A stretch of DNA of 64,000 nt from Terasakiella pusilla DSM 6293. Lineage in GTDB: Bacteria; Pseudomonadota; Alphaproteobacteria; Rhodospirillales; Terasakiellaceae. Under the pieces are notes generated by a model. The model did not search any database and was not told the origin of the DNA. It worked only from the letters and a program-made list of their open reading frames with translations. The stretch covers positions 124,001 to 188,000 of the forward strand of contig NZ_JHYO01000002.1 of assembly GCF_000688235.1 (NCBI RefSeq), written 5' to 3'. Numbering within the stretch: the stretch's first letter is position 1; each line of letters begins with the position of its first letter. Both the position numbers and the translations under genes were made by a program. Of this stretch, positions 53,380 to 62,235 are shown in pieces.

Positions 53380-54585
53380 CTAGACCCGTTCAATGATCAT
53401 GGCGATACCTTGGCCGACCCCAATGCACATGGTGCACAGGGCGTAGCGTTTTTGTTGGCGGTGCAGTTGATAGGTTGCGGTTGTGACAAGACGCGCGCCA
53501 CTCATGCCCAGCGGATGGCCAAGCGCGATTGCGCCTCCTTGGGGGTTTATGCGTGGATCGTTATCGTCCAGCCCTAGATCCCGCAACACCGCAAGGGCTT
53601 GGGAGGCAAAGGCCTCATTGAGTTCAATAATATCCATATCGTCTAGGGACAGACCGCATTGGGCAAGGACTTTACGGGTGGCGGGTGCTGGCCCGATCCC
53701 CATGATCCGCGGGGCAACGCCCGCGGTTGCCATCCCGAGAATACGGGCCTTTGGTGTCAGGCCATGTTGGGTTGCTGCGTTTTCCGAGGCCACAAGCAGC
53801 GCACATGCCCCATCGTTGACGCCGGACGCATTGCCCGCGGTGACGGTTTTATCTGCACCATTTATCCCTTTTAGGGTCGCCAGTTTGTCAAGGGTGGTGT
53901 CCGCTCTGGGGTGTTCGTCGCGGCTAAAGCGTATCGGATCGCCCTTGCGTTGCGGCAAGGTGACGGGGATTAGTTCTTCTTCAAACAGGTTTTGTGCGTC
54001 GGCTTGCTGCCATTTTTTTTGACTGTTGAGGGCAAAGAGGTCTTGATCTGTGCGGTTGATCTTATAGTCTTCAGCCACATTGTCAGCAGTTTGCGGCATG
54101 GTGTCCACGCCGTATTTTTCTTTCATCAGCTTGTTGATGAAACGCCAGCCGATGGTGGTATCTTCAATCTGTGCGGTGCGGCTGAAGGCTGTATCGGCTT
54201 TGCCCATGACAAAGGGCGCGCGCGACATAGATTCAACACCGCCTGCGATACCCAGTTCAATTTCATCAGCTTTGATGGCGCGGGCGATGACGCCAAGCGC
54301 ATCCATACCTGAACCGCATAATCGGTTGATGGTACTGCCGGGGACAGTGTCTGGCAGACCCGCGAGTAACGCCGACATGCGCGCGATATTGCGGTTATCC
54401 TCGCCAGCTTGGTTTGCGCAGCCAAAAACGACTTCCTCCAGTTTCGACCAATCGACATCTGGATTACGGGCCATCAGGGCTTTCAGCGGGATTGCCCCAA
54501 GATCGTCTGTGCGAACGCTTGATAACGTGCCGCCATATCGACCGATAGGTGTGCGAATGGCATCACAAATATAGGCTTGTTTCAT
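53380..54585 (-). CDS. pcaF: 3-oxoadipyl-CoA thiolase
   Basis: This 401-residue thiolase cleaves 3-oxoadipyl-CoA to succinyl-CoA and acetyl-CoA, the last step of both the box and phenylacetate routes. Catalytic residues are present: Cys90 in NRLCGSG, the His in GHPLG near residue 357, and Cys387 in CTMCIGVGQG. Length and motifs match PcaF/PaaJ rather than biosynthetic thiolases. It follows the paaH-like gene by 4 bases and is closed by a strong terminator. Confidence 0.9.
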   Translation of the reverse strand: MKQAYICDAIRTPIGRYGGTLSSVRTDDLGAIPLKALMARNPDVDWSKLEEVVFGCANQAGEDNRNIARMSALLAGLPDTVPGSTINRLCGSGMDALGVIARAIKADEIELGIAGGVESMSRAPFVMGKADTAFSRTAQIEDTTIGWRFINKLMKEKYGVDTMPQTADNVAEDYKINRTDQDLFALNSQKKWQQADAQNLFEEELIPVTLPQRKGDPIRFSRDEHPRADTTLDKLATLKGINGADKTVTAGNASGVNDGACALLVASENAATQHGLTPKARILGMATAGVAPRIMGIGPAPATRKVLAQCGLSLDDMDIIELNEAFASQALAVLRDLGLDDNDPRINPQGGAIALGHPLGMSGARLVTTATYQLHRQQKRYALCTMCIGVGQGIAMIIERV

Positions 54586-54589
54586 CGTT

Positions 54590-56137
54590 TTAGTCTTTCT
54601 CTGCTAAGGTGTCGAGTTCGCGGCCTGCGGCAACCATTTTCAAAATCAGGGGGGAGAGACGGTAGCGGTCTTCCCCATAACTTTGGCCTAACCCTTTCAG
54701 GGTTTCATAAACGGTTGAAAGGCCGATCCGTTTGGTCCATTGCAACGGGCCGATGGGGTAATTGACGCCATTTTTCATGGCAATATCCACATCCTGAGGG
54801 CTGCAAACCTGCTGGTGCACCGCATCTGCGCCTTCATTTGCCAGCATGGCAACGGTACGCATGACGATCAGGCCGGGCAGGTCTTCGATCACATTCACCT
54901 GTTTTCCCAATCGCTGGAAAAAGGCAACCGCCTCAAGCAGGGCATCGTCTGTCGCTTGCAGTGATTTGGCAATGGCAATGCGCGGGGTTGTGGCATAGTC
55001 GAGGGCAAGATCAAAATGGATCAGGTTCTCAATGCCTTCTTCATGGCTGCGCACAGATGCAAAACGCCCATCGCATAGTTTTAAGACGGCGGAGCCAACT
55101 TTTATTTCTGCTGGTTTTGCCCGATTTTCGTCAATTTGAAGGTCCACACCCTCAAGGGTCTTGAGCATAGCAATAAGACTAGCGATCGCAGAACAATCAC
55201 CGACCACGTCTATGCGCTCAACTGATCTATTCACGGATGGGTGGTCGTTGATTTTTATTGGTTGGGCAGTGTCGTGATAGTCATAAAAACCCGCGTTGGT
55301 TTTTCGCCCCAATCGTCCCGCATTGACCAGTTCTTTTTGGACAAGGGAGGGGAGGAAGCGGGGGTCACCGTAATAGGCGTCAAAAACTGAATTGGTGACA
55401 GCATAGTTCACATCATGGCCGATTAGGTCCATCAGTTCAAAAGGCCCCATTCGAAAGCCGCCGCAATCGCGCATGACGGCATCAAGGGTCGCAAAATCGC
55501 TGCCGCCTTCTTGCACTATTCTCAGGGCTTCCGCATAAAAGGGACGCGCGACCCGATTGACAATAAAGCCCGGTGTGGATTTGGCGTAAACGGCCTTTTT
55601 GCCCCATGCGGTTGCGGTGTCGTAAATGGTGGTTGCAACGTCTTGAGAAGTGGCAAGGCCGCTGACAACCTCAACCAATTTCATGATCGGGGCTGGATTA
55701 AAGAAATGCATCCCGACCAATCGCTCCGGATGTGTGAGGCCTGCCGCGATCGAAGTGATGGAAATGGACGATGTGTTACTGGCCAGAATGGTGTCGCTTG
55801 GGCAGATGTCTTCCAGTTTTTTAAAGAGGTCCTGTTTGACGTCCAGCTTTTCGACGATGACTTCAACAACCAAGGCAGCGTTGGCCAATTGGGCAAGGTC
55901 TTTTGCAGGCTTGAGGCGGCCCATCACAGCGTCTTTATGGTCTGACGTCATTTTCCCGCGGGCAACCAATTTGTCCAAACCTGTAGAAATGTGATGAAGG
56001 CCTGCGTCAACGGCGGCGGCGGAAAGGTCATAAAGCCAGACCTCATGCCCAGCCTGTGCGGCAACTTGTGCAATCCCGGCACCCATCGTGCCAGCACCGA
56101 TTACACCGATGGTTTGAGTGGGGGGGAGGGCAGTCAT
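54590..56137 (-). CDS. paaH: 3-hydroxyadipyl-CoA dehydrogenase (PaaH-like)
   Basis: This 515-residue NAD-dependent 3-hydroxyacyl-CoA dehydrogenase has the Rossmann motif GVIGAGTMGAGIA near 11-23 and the catalytic SNTSS/HFFNP segment (near 115-145). It has two copies of the C-terminal 3HCDH domain, as in PaaH. It oxidises 3-hydroxyadipyl-CoA to 3-oxoadipyl-CoA. Flanked by paaG- and pcaF-like genes with 4-base gaps on each side. Confidence 0.9.
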   Translation of the reverse strand: MTALPPTQTIGVIGAGTMGAGIAQVAAQAGHEVWLYDLSAAAVDAGLHHISTGLDKLVARGKMTSDHKDAVMGRLKPAKDLAQLANAALVVEVIVEKLDVKQDLFKKLEDICPSDTILASNTSSISITSIAAGLTHPERLVGMHFFNPAPIMKLVEVVSGLATSQDVATTIYDTATAWGKKAVYAKSTPGFIVNRVARPFYAEALRIVQEGGSDFATLDAVMRDCGGFRMGPFELMDLIGHDVNYAVTNSVFDAYYGDPRFLPSLVQKELVNAGRLGRKTNAGFYDYHDTAQPIKINDHPSVNRSVERIDVVGDCSAIASLIAMLKTLEGVDLQIDENRAKPAEIKVGSAVLKLCDGRFASVRSHEEGIENLIHFDLALDYATTPRIAIAKSLQATDDALLEAVAFFQRLGKQVNVIEDLPGLIVMRTVAMLANEGADAVHQQVCSPQDVDIAMKNGVNYPIGPLQWTKRIGLSTVYETLKGLGQSYGEDRYRLSPLILKMVAAGRELDTLAEKD

Positions 56138-56141
56138 GGGC

Positions 56142-56918
56142 TTAGCCTCCTTTTCTATTTAAAAAGGCAAGGACGCGTTGTTTGTAATCGGGGTGTGCGC
56201 CGGCTGTGCGCTGCAGGCTGCTTTCCAGTGCCAATTGTTGGGTGATGTCGTTGGATAGGCTGTGATTGAGCGCTTGTTTGGCAAGGGCCATGCCCAAGCT
56301 TGGTTGAGATATGAGCTTTTGGGCAAGTCCGTTGATGGTGTTATTTAGCTCGTCCGGTTCGACAACATCCCAAATCAGCCCCCATTCTTTGGCGTTGGCA
56401 GCAGGAATGGGGTCGCACAGTAAAATGCTGGCTGAGGCACGGGCAAACCCGGCCAGACGCGGCAGGGACCATGTTAGGCCGGAATCGGGGATCAACCCCA
56501 AGCGATTGAACGGAAAAATAAGGGACGCTGTTTTTGCCGCAACGACGACGTCACAGGCAAGCGCGATCCCCGCACCTGCCCCAACCGCAGGCCCGTTTAA
56601 CGCACAGAGGACAGGGAAGGGAAAGTTGCGAATGGCGGTGATAATCGGGTTATAGCGCTGGGCGAGGGAGTCCCCTAAATCGGGCATGTCTTGGCCGTCC
56701 GGTACCCGTCGTTCTTCCAGATCCTGCCCGGTACAAAAGCCGCGTCCATTGCCTTGGATGATCAGGCATTTAACCGTGTCGTCATTTTCAAGTGCTGCAA
56801 AGGCGGTTGCAATTTCCCCCAACATGTCTTTGTTGAGGGCGTTCATGACGTCCGGGCGATTGAGATGTAGACGCGCGATATGGTCATCGCGCGTCAACTG
56901 AATATATGAGAAATCCAT
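56142..56918 (-). CDS. paaG: PaaG-like enoyl-CoA hydratase/isomerase
   Basis: This 258-residue crotonase has oxyanion-hole motifs GRGFCTGQDL (near 59-68) and NGPAVGAGAGIALACD (near 108-123) and is closest by eye to PaaG. PaaG isomerises ring-1,2-epoxyphenylacetyl-CoA, and in the lower pathway shifts a double bond from 3,4- to 2,3-dehydroadipyl-CoA. In this cluster the second activity is the probable job. It sits 10 bases after the boxD-like gene. Confidence 0.82.
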   Translation of the reverse strand: MDFSYIQLTRDDHIARLHLNRPDVMNALNKDMLGEIATAFAALENDDTVKCLIIQGNGRGFCTGQDLEERRVPDGQDMPDLGDSLAQRYNPIITAIRNFPFPVLCALNGPAVGAGAGIALACDVVVAAKTASLIFPFNRLGLIPDSGLTWSLPRLAGFARASASILLCDPIPAANAKEWGLIWDVVEPDELNNTINGLAQKLISQPSLGMALAKQALNHSLSNDITQQLALESSLQRTAGAHPDYKQRVLAFLNRKGG

Positions 56919-56928
56919 GTCTGTGACC

Positions 56929-58488
56929 TCAGGCTAGGGATAGCCCTTGATCAAGAAGCATCTGCGCCCGATCCGTGGTGGTTTGAATGGCACTGCGACG
57001 ATGATAGAAATAGAGGCCACGAAGACCGCCCATTTCTTCCCCGCCGCCGGCACGACCGGGGCCGCCGTGGATGCATTGGGGCATCACGACACCGTGACCG
57101 GAATGTCCTTTGGCGATCAGCTCGTTGACGATCAAAACGCGCCCATGGCTGGCGGATAGGTCAAGGGCGGCTTGATGGGCAAAGGCATCATCGCGCGTAA
57201 AGACGGAACAGGCAAGCGAGCCGCCACCCATAGCGCCCAAGGTCAGGGCATCGTCCGCTGTTTCGTAGCCCATAACCGTTGCGACGGGACCAAAGACTTC
57301 AACTTCATGGACCTTCTGGGCGTGTAGCGGGTTTTCGCAGCGTAAAATCCGCGGGGCGAAAAAGGCCCCTTGGGCAGGATCCACGCTGAAGTTTGCATTG
57401 TCTTCACCAACCACGACTTCCGCTTCAGTTTGCAGTACTTTTAGACCTTCCTCTGCCGCTTTGAGTTGGGCCGCATTTACCAATGGTCCCATGCGGACAT
57501 TTTCATCGCGCGGATCGCCAATGGTGGTTTTGGCCAAACGATCTTTCAAAGCCGAAATGACATCTTGTTCTCTGGTCTTCGGGACAATGATGCGGCGAAT
57601 GGCGGTGCATTTTTGCCCGGCTTTTACGGTCAGTTCGCGCACAATTTCTTTGATGAAGAACTCAAATTCAGCATCTTCAGGTGTAACATCTGGGCCAAGG
57701 ATGCAGGCATTTAAGCTGTCTGCCTCAACCGCGAAGCGCAGGTTGGAAGCGATGACATTTTTATGTTGGCGCAGCATATTTGCCGTGTCTGCTGAGCCTG
57801 TAAAGGCAACAAGGTCGTCACTTCCCAGATGATCCATAAGGTCGCGACCACCGCCACAGAGTAAGGATAGGGCACCTGCGGGCAGGATGTTTGCCTCTAC
57901 CACATCTTTGACCATTTCATAGGACAGAAGGCAGGTCGCTGTCGCTGGTTTGACAAAGCTGGGCACACCGGCAAGGAGAGCGACGGCGACTTTTTCCCAC
58001 ATCCCCCAAGACGGGAAGTTAAAGGCGTTGATATGGACAGCAACCCCTTTCAACGGTGTTAAGATATGCAGGGCTTTAAAGTTTTCGTCGCGGGTGAGTT
58101 GTTCTGCCGGGCCTTCAACAAGGTAGGTTTGCTCACCAAGTTTTTTGCCCAAGGACGCATAATATTTGAGTGTGCCAATGCCGCCATCCACATCGAAACC
58201 AGCATCGCCGACCGTATTGCCGGAATTTTCTTGGGCGATTTGGTTATAACGATCGCGATTTTCTACCAAAATATCTGCGATTTGTCGCAGGAGCTGGGCG
58301 CGTTTCCCATACCCCAAGGCGCGCAAGGCCGGGCCGCCTGTTTTGCGTGAAAAGTCTAATGCAGACTTGAGGTCCAATCTCTGTCCGCACACAGTGGCAA
58401 TGGGTTGATTGTTCACGGGATTGGTCAACTCGGTTTCGGGGCCTGTGCCCGTTAACCACTGGCCACAAAGGTAGCTTTTAATCTGCAT
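56929..58488 (-). CDS. boxD: 3,4-dehydroadipyl-CoA semialdehyde dehydrogenase (BoxD-like)
   Basis: This 519-residue aldehyde dehydrogenase oxidises the semialdehyde produced by BoxC to 3,4-dehydroadipyl-CoA. Catalytic Cys294 (GQKCTAI) and general-base Glu255 are present. It matches the aldehyde dehydrogenase half of PaaZ but lacks the C-terminal MaoC hydratase domain, as expected for BoxD. The ATG lies ~96 bases after the hemerythrin gene, with an imperfect inverted repeat (58517-58529 with 58566-58577) in the gap. Confidence 0.9.
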   Translation of the reverse strand: MQIKSYLCGQWLTGTGPETELTNPVNNQPIATVCGQRLDLKSALDFSRKTGGPALRALGYGKRAQLLRQIADILVENRDRYNQIAQENSGNTVGDAGFDVDGGIGTLKYYASLGKKLGEQTYLVEGPAEQLTRDENFKALHILTPLKGVAVHINAFNFPSWGMWEKVAVALLAGVPSFVKPATATCLLSYEMVKDVVEANILPAGALSLLCGGGRDLMDHLGSDDLVAFTGSADTANMLRQHKNVIASNLRFAVEADSLNACILGPDVTPEDAEFEFFIKEIVRELTVKAGQKCTAIRRIIVPKTREQDVISALKDRLAKTTIGDPRDENVRMGPLVNAAQLKAAEEGLKVLQTEAEVVVGEDNANFSVDPAQGAFFAPRILRCENPLHAQKVHEVEVFGPVATVMGYETADDALTLGAMGGGSLACSVFTRDDAFAHQAALDLSASHGRVLIVNELIAKGHSGHGVVMPQCIHGGPGRAGGGEEMGGLRGLYFYHRRSAIQTTTDRAQMLLDQGLSLA

Positions 58489-58584
58489 TTTTATTTCCTA
58501 TCTTTAAATTTTGGCGCAAATCCCCCTGATCACATGCTGGGCAATGACAGTATGTGTCGGGGTTTTCAGGGGATTTGACGGCGG

Positions 58585-59076
58585 TTAAAGCAAGTCGTTT
58601 TTCATATTCAGCTGGAAGGCTGCGTGAATTTCATGCCAATCTTCAGCGGTTAAATGTTCAACCGCCAAGGGGATGATTTCTTTTTCCTCTTTGCGCATAT
58701 GGGCAAAATGGAAACGGGCATATTCGCGAATGGCATTTTCCAAGGCAGGCAGGTCGCCTTCCTTTTTAAAAGTCTTTAAGGACAGGCGCATATTTTTCAA
58801 CAAGCCCGGTGTTTTTTTGTGTTCTTCTTCCAGTTCGGCCAACGCCTGGTCGGCGGCATGGGTGCGTTTGCGCAATAGGCGAAAGAGATATTGATCTTCC
58901 TTCGGGTGGTGTACTTTTTCGGGAATGGTTTCCACATAATCGAGCATTGCTGCTAGCAAAAACGGGTCGGCCTCGCGCTCGCCAGCCATGGCTTGTTCGA
59001 TATGCTCCACCATGCCTTTTAATACCGAGCTGATGGAGATATGCTCATCTTTGATGATCGAGATTGCATCCTGCAT
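58585..59076 (-). CDS. Hemerythrin-like (HHE) protein 2 in the benzoate-ligase operon
   Basis: This 163-residue four-helix protein has the same HHE ligand spacing as the 42861 protein: H12, H56/H57 and E60 (HHPKED), H86, H126 with E130. There is no signal peptide. It begins 28 bases after the ligase stop and ends 96 bases before boxD, so it is in the operon. The two hemerythrins are clearly paralogous but diverged. Confidence 0.85.
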   Translation of the reverse strand: MQDAISIIKDEHISISSVLKGMVEHIEQAMAGEREADPFLLAAMLDYVETIPEKVHHPKEDQYLFRLLRKRTHAADQALAELEEEHKKTPGLLKNMRLSLKTFKKEGDLPALENAIREYARFHFAHMRKEEKEIIPLAVEHLTAEDWHEIHAAFQLNMKNDLL

Positions 59077-59104
59077 TTTTCTATTCCAATAGTGTAATCA
59101 ATGG

Positions 59105-60682
59105 TCAACGGAGTTTGAAACGTTGAATTTTTCCGGTTGCGGTCTTGGGAAGTTCCTCCATAAACTCAAACCAACGCGGATATTTGTAGGGGGCTAACAG
59201 GGACTTAACGTGCGCCTTCAGTTCATCTGCCAATTCTTGATCCCCGTTGTAACCATTCTTTAAGACAATAAACGCCTTGGGTTTGACCAGATCGTCATCA
59301 TCTTGATGCCCGACCACGGCGGCTTCTAAAACGGCCGTGTGTTTGATGAGGGCGGCTTCAACTTCGATGGGGGAAACGTAGATGCCGCTGACTTTCAGCA
59401 TGTCGTCCGTACGACCGGAATAGGTGTAGTAGCCGTCTTCGTCTTTTGTGTATTTATCGCCACTGCGGGTCCATTCGCCTTGGAAAGTCGCGCGGCTTTT
59501 GGTGCGGTTATTCCAATAAAATGCCGCACTGGTCGGGCCTTTGATGACAAGCTCGCCGGTTTCACCGACGGGGACTTCTTGTCCCTCATCATCCAGCAGT
59601 TTTAACTCATAGCCGGGGACGGGTTTGCCGGTTGTCCCATAGCGCACATTCTCAAGGCTGTTGGATAGAAAAACGTGAAGCATTTCTGTGGAACCAATGC
59701 CGTCAAGAATATGGATGCCGAAACGCTCAAACCAGCGTTTGCCCAAGTCTTCCGGGAGAGCTTCGCCGGCGGAGGTGCAAATTCTGAAGTTAAACTCTTC
59801 GACAGCAGGGAGGTCAGGGCTGGCAAGAATAAAGGCGTACAAAGTCGGTACGCCGTAAAAGATTGTCGGTTTATGAGTGATCAGACGTTCGCAGACCGAC
59901 TCTGGCGTTGGTCGCTCAGCCATCAAAATCGTTGTGGCACCGACACTCATGGGGAAGGTTAAGCCATTGCCCAACCCATAGGCAAAAAACAGTTTTGCGG
60001 CGGAGAAAACCACATCTTGTTCGGTGATTTTCAAGATCGGACGTGCAAAATATTCCGCTGTTTGGATAAGGCTGGAATGAACATGCGCTGTCCCTTTGGG
60101 GGCGCCAGTTGATCCTGATGAATAAAGCCAAAAACAAACATCGTCGCACGTTGTCGGGGCGATAATGCAATCAGGGTCGGCTTGGTCGATCAGTTTGGCG
60201 ATGGCATCAGGATGAATGTTGTTCGGGTCTGCAACAAGAAGGCGCTCCAATGTGGGGATGCGATCAAGAAGGGGCAGAAACAAAGGGTATAGCGCTTCTG
60301 AAACAACGGCAACCCGTGCGCGACTGTCCGTCAGCATATATTCATAGTCTTTTTGCGTCAGCAGCGTGTTGACGGCCACAGGCACGACACCCGCTTTGAT
60401 GGCTCCCAAAAATGTGATGGGAAATTCAACGGTATCATGGACGCACATTAAGAGGCGGTCTTCCATGCGCAAGCCAAGGCCCTTTAGGGCATTTGCAAAG
60501 CGTGAGGTTTTGTCCTCCAACTCGCCATATGTGCAAGAACAGTAGTCATCCTTAAAGGCAACTTTGTCGGCGCGCCCAGCCTGTATATTTCGATAAAGCA
60601 GGTCATATGCTGCGTTGTATTGGCGGGGTATCTCAAGAGTTGGAATATTTCCATCATGATTAGCCGTACTCAAAGAAGGCAT
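59105..60682 (-). CDS. Benzoate-CoA ligase
   Basis: This 525-residue AMP-forming ligase activates benzoate to benzoyl-CoA, the entry step of the box pathway. It has the P-loop-like motif YSSGSTGAPKGT (near 187-198), the YSGRTDDMLKVSG hinge and the C-terminal catalytic lysine in PKTATGKIQR. Length and the N-terminal IPRQYNAAYDLLYRN stretch match BadA/BclA-type benzoate-CoA ligases. It follows the DUF4863 gene by about 100 bases. Substrate range (fluoro- or hydroxybenzoates) cannot be read. Confidence 0.92.
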   Translation of the reverse strand: MPSLSTANHDGNIPTLEIPRQYNAAYDLLYRNIQAGRADKVAFKDDYCSCTYGELEDKTSRFANALKGLGLRMEDRLLMCVHDTVEFPITFLGAIKAGVVPVAVNTLLTQKDYEYMLTDSRARVAVVSEALYPLFLPLLDRIPTLERLLVADPNNIHPDAIAKLIDQADPDCIIAPTTCDDVCFWLYSSGSTGAPKGTAHVHSSLIQTAEYFARPILKITEQDVVFSAAKLFFAYGLGNGLTFPMSVGATTILMAERPTPESVCERLITHKPTIFYGVPTLYAFILASPDLPAVEEFNFRICTSAGEALPEDLGKRWFERFGIHILDGIGSTEMLHVFLSNSLENVRYGTTGKPVPGYELKLLDDEGQEVPVGETGELVIKGPTSAAFYWNNRTKSRATFQGEWTRSGDKYTKDEDGYYTYSGRTDDMLKVSGIYVSPIEVEAALIKHTAVLEAAVVGHQDDDDLVKPKAFIVLKNGYNGDQELADELKAHVKSLLAPYKYPRWFEFMEELPKTATGKIQRFKLR

Positions 60683-60784
60683 TCGCTCATTCTCCCAGTA
60701 ATAAATATTGAAACCATTTCCCTATTATTTAAATGCCGAGTTTCCCGGTCATTTTTTTAGTCACCTTGATTTTAAGGCTTATTT

Positions 60785-61261
60785 TTAGTTTGGTTTGGTG
60801 AAGTCAATTTCACCATTTGGTAAAAGATATAGAACGATTGCTTCACCGTTTCGTACGGTTGGATAGTGTCCGCTGCCGGGGCTGTAGACTTTCCATCCCA
60901 AGCCTTGGCCGTCAAAATTAGCGGTTTCATCAAGGGGGAAGACCATATCGATTTCGCCTGTGGGATGGACATGATACGGGCCTTTAACATCTTTCATCAG
61001 AACCACATCGACGCTAAAGTCATGTGTTTCTGGTGACCGTTTGATCACGCGGCCATACCGCAAGCCTCCGGCTTCATATTTTCCCAACCATCCTTCGCTC
61101 ATGCCCGTTTTACAGAGGGTTTGGATATCTTGAAAAAGCTCACCCTCAGGTGGGAAGGTGGTGGTCAAGGTTTCGGATAATTCTTTGGTGATAGGCGTGT
61201 TGCTCAGTTCTAGGGTGATCTGAGAAATCAATTTTTGCAATTTGCTGATCTGATCGGGCAA
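60785..61261 (-). CDS. DUF4863/PnbB-like cupin protein, first gene of the benzoate-ligase operon
   Basis: This 158-residue protein starts with TTG at 61261, preceded by AGGAG at ~6 bases. The C-terminal half is a small cupin-like domain with HVHPTGEIDMVF (near 110-121). It matches DUF4863, whose one named member is a 4-hydroxylaminobenzoate lyase (PnbB). DUF4863 proteins recur beside box genes, where their reaction is not known to me. It may act on a benzoyl derivative or intermediate. Confidence 0.75.
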   Translation of the reverse strand: MPDQISKLQKLISQITLELSNTPITKELSETLTTTFPPEGELFQDIQTLCKTGMSEGWLGKYEAGGLRYGRVIKRSPETHDFSVDVVLMKDVKGPYHVHPTGEIDMVFPLDETANFDGQGLGWKVYSPGSGHYPTVRNGEAIVLYLLPNGEIDFTKPN

Positions 61262-61333
61262 GTCACTCTCCTAGGGTCAAGTGTTGATTTCGACCAGTCT
61301 ATTTAAACGAATTCTAAACAGCAAGCAAAAAAA

Positions 61334-61376
61334 TGCATAATAATTCCTATTATTTTCATTTTTCATGCATTATATT
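61334..61376. promoter_or_regulatory. TGCA sites in the divergent promoter region
   Basis: AATGCATAAT (TGCA at 61334-61337) and CATGCATTATATT (TGCA at 61366-61369) lie between the divergent DUF4863 and enoyl-CoA hydratase genes. The second shares ATGCATTATATT with the boxC palindrome. They are spaced by 28 bases, so they do not form the N6 pair, but they are candidate BoxR contacts for both directions. Confidence 0.5.
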
Positions 61377-61431
61377 GCCTGTTGGCGCTTTGATGCCCCT
61401 TCGTTGAAGTTCAGATTTAAAGGAAATGATA

Positions 61432-62220
61432 ATGACACCGTCACTCGTCACCTACAGCACACAGAATGGTATTGCACTTATCGAGTTGAATAATCCGCCC
61501 GTGAACGGCTACTCCTATGAAATGTTCAAGCAGTTGGATGCTGCGGTCATTGATGCCCGTTTCGATAAAGACGTGCATGTTATTGTGATCAAAGGGGCGG
61601 GTGAAAAGTTTTTTTGTGCCGGTGCAGATATCGAAATGTTGAAAGGGGCGGACCCGCATTTTAAGTATAATTTCTGTTTGCATGCAAATGAAACCCTCTT
61701 GCGCTTGGAACATACACCAAAATTGGTGATCGCTGCGATTAACGGACATTGTGTCGGGGGCGGGCTGGAAATTGCGATGGCTGCCGATATTCGGATCGTG
61801 CGCGCAGGGGCGGTTAAAATGGGCTTGCCGGAAGTGGCACTTGGGGTGCTTGCCGGAACGGGGGGAACCCAACGCCTTGGCCGTATTCTGGGGAAATCAA
61901 AAGCGATTGAACTTATGATCAGCGGTGATATCTTTGATGAACATAAAGCTTTGGAACTGGGCATTGTGAACGCCATTTACGACAGTGAAACCTTTATGGA
62001 AGATGTGATGGCATATGCCGAGCAGTTCTGCCCGCCTAACAAGGCGGCAATGGCTGTCGGTCATATTAAAAGATCAGTCCAAAGTGGCGTAGATCTGCCA
62101 CTGGAAAGCGGCTTGGCGCTGGAACGGGAATTGCAGCAAAGGCTCTTTACATCCGCAGACGCGAAAGAGGGGATTTCATCCTTTTTGGCGAAGAAGAAAC
62201 CAGAATTTTCCGGTCACTGA
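61432..62220 (+). CDS. Enoyl-CoA hydratase of the benzoate island
   Basis: This 262-residue crotonase has the oxyanion motifs EKFFCAGADIEML (near 57-69) and NGHCVGGGLEIAMAADIR (near 103-120). AAAGGA lies 7 bases before the ATG at 61432; the ATG two codons earlier is too close to it. It heads a plus-strand pair with the MDR dehydrogenase and is divergent from the benzoate-ligase operon. It probably hydrates an unsaturated C6-CoA ester in the lower pathway, but a second paaF-like gene at the window end could do the same. Confidence 0.82.
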   Translation: MTPSLVTYSTQNGIALIELNNPPVNGYSYEMFKQLDAAVIDARFDKDVHVIVIKGAGEKFFCAGADIEMLKGADPHFKYNFCLHANETLLRLEHTPKLVIAAINGHCVGGGLEIAMAADIRIVRAGAVKMGLPEVALGVLAGTGGTQRLGRILGKSKAIELMISGDIFDEHKALELGIVNAIYDSETFMEDVMAYAEQFCPPNKAAMAVGHIKRSVQSGVDLPLESGLALERELQQRLFTSADAKEGISSFLAKKKPEFSGH

Positions 62221-62235
62221 TTTTCGGAGATCCAG

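Noticed and set aside
53202-53393. 63-codon minus-strand frame in the boxC upstream gap
   Set aside because: It runs through a strong terminator and poly-A tract and is low-complexity (Lys/Asn/Leu).
58517-58577. Inverted repeat CAAATCCCCCTGA / TCAGGGGATTTG upstream of boxD as a terminator
   Set aside because: The arms are 36 bases apart with a bulge and no T-run; kept only as a remark in the boxD entry.
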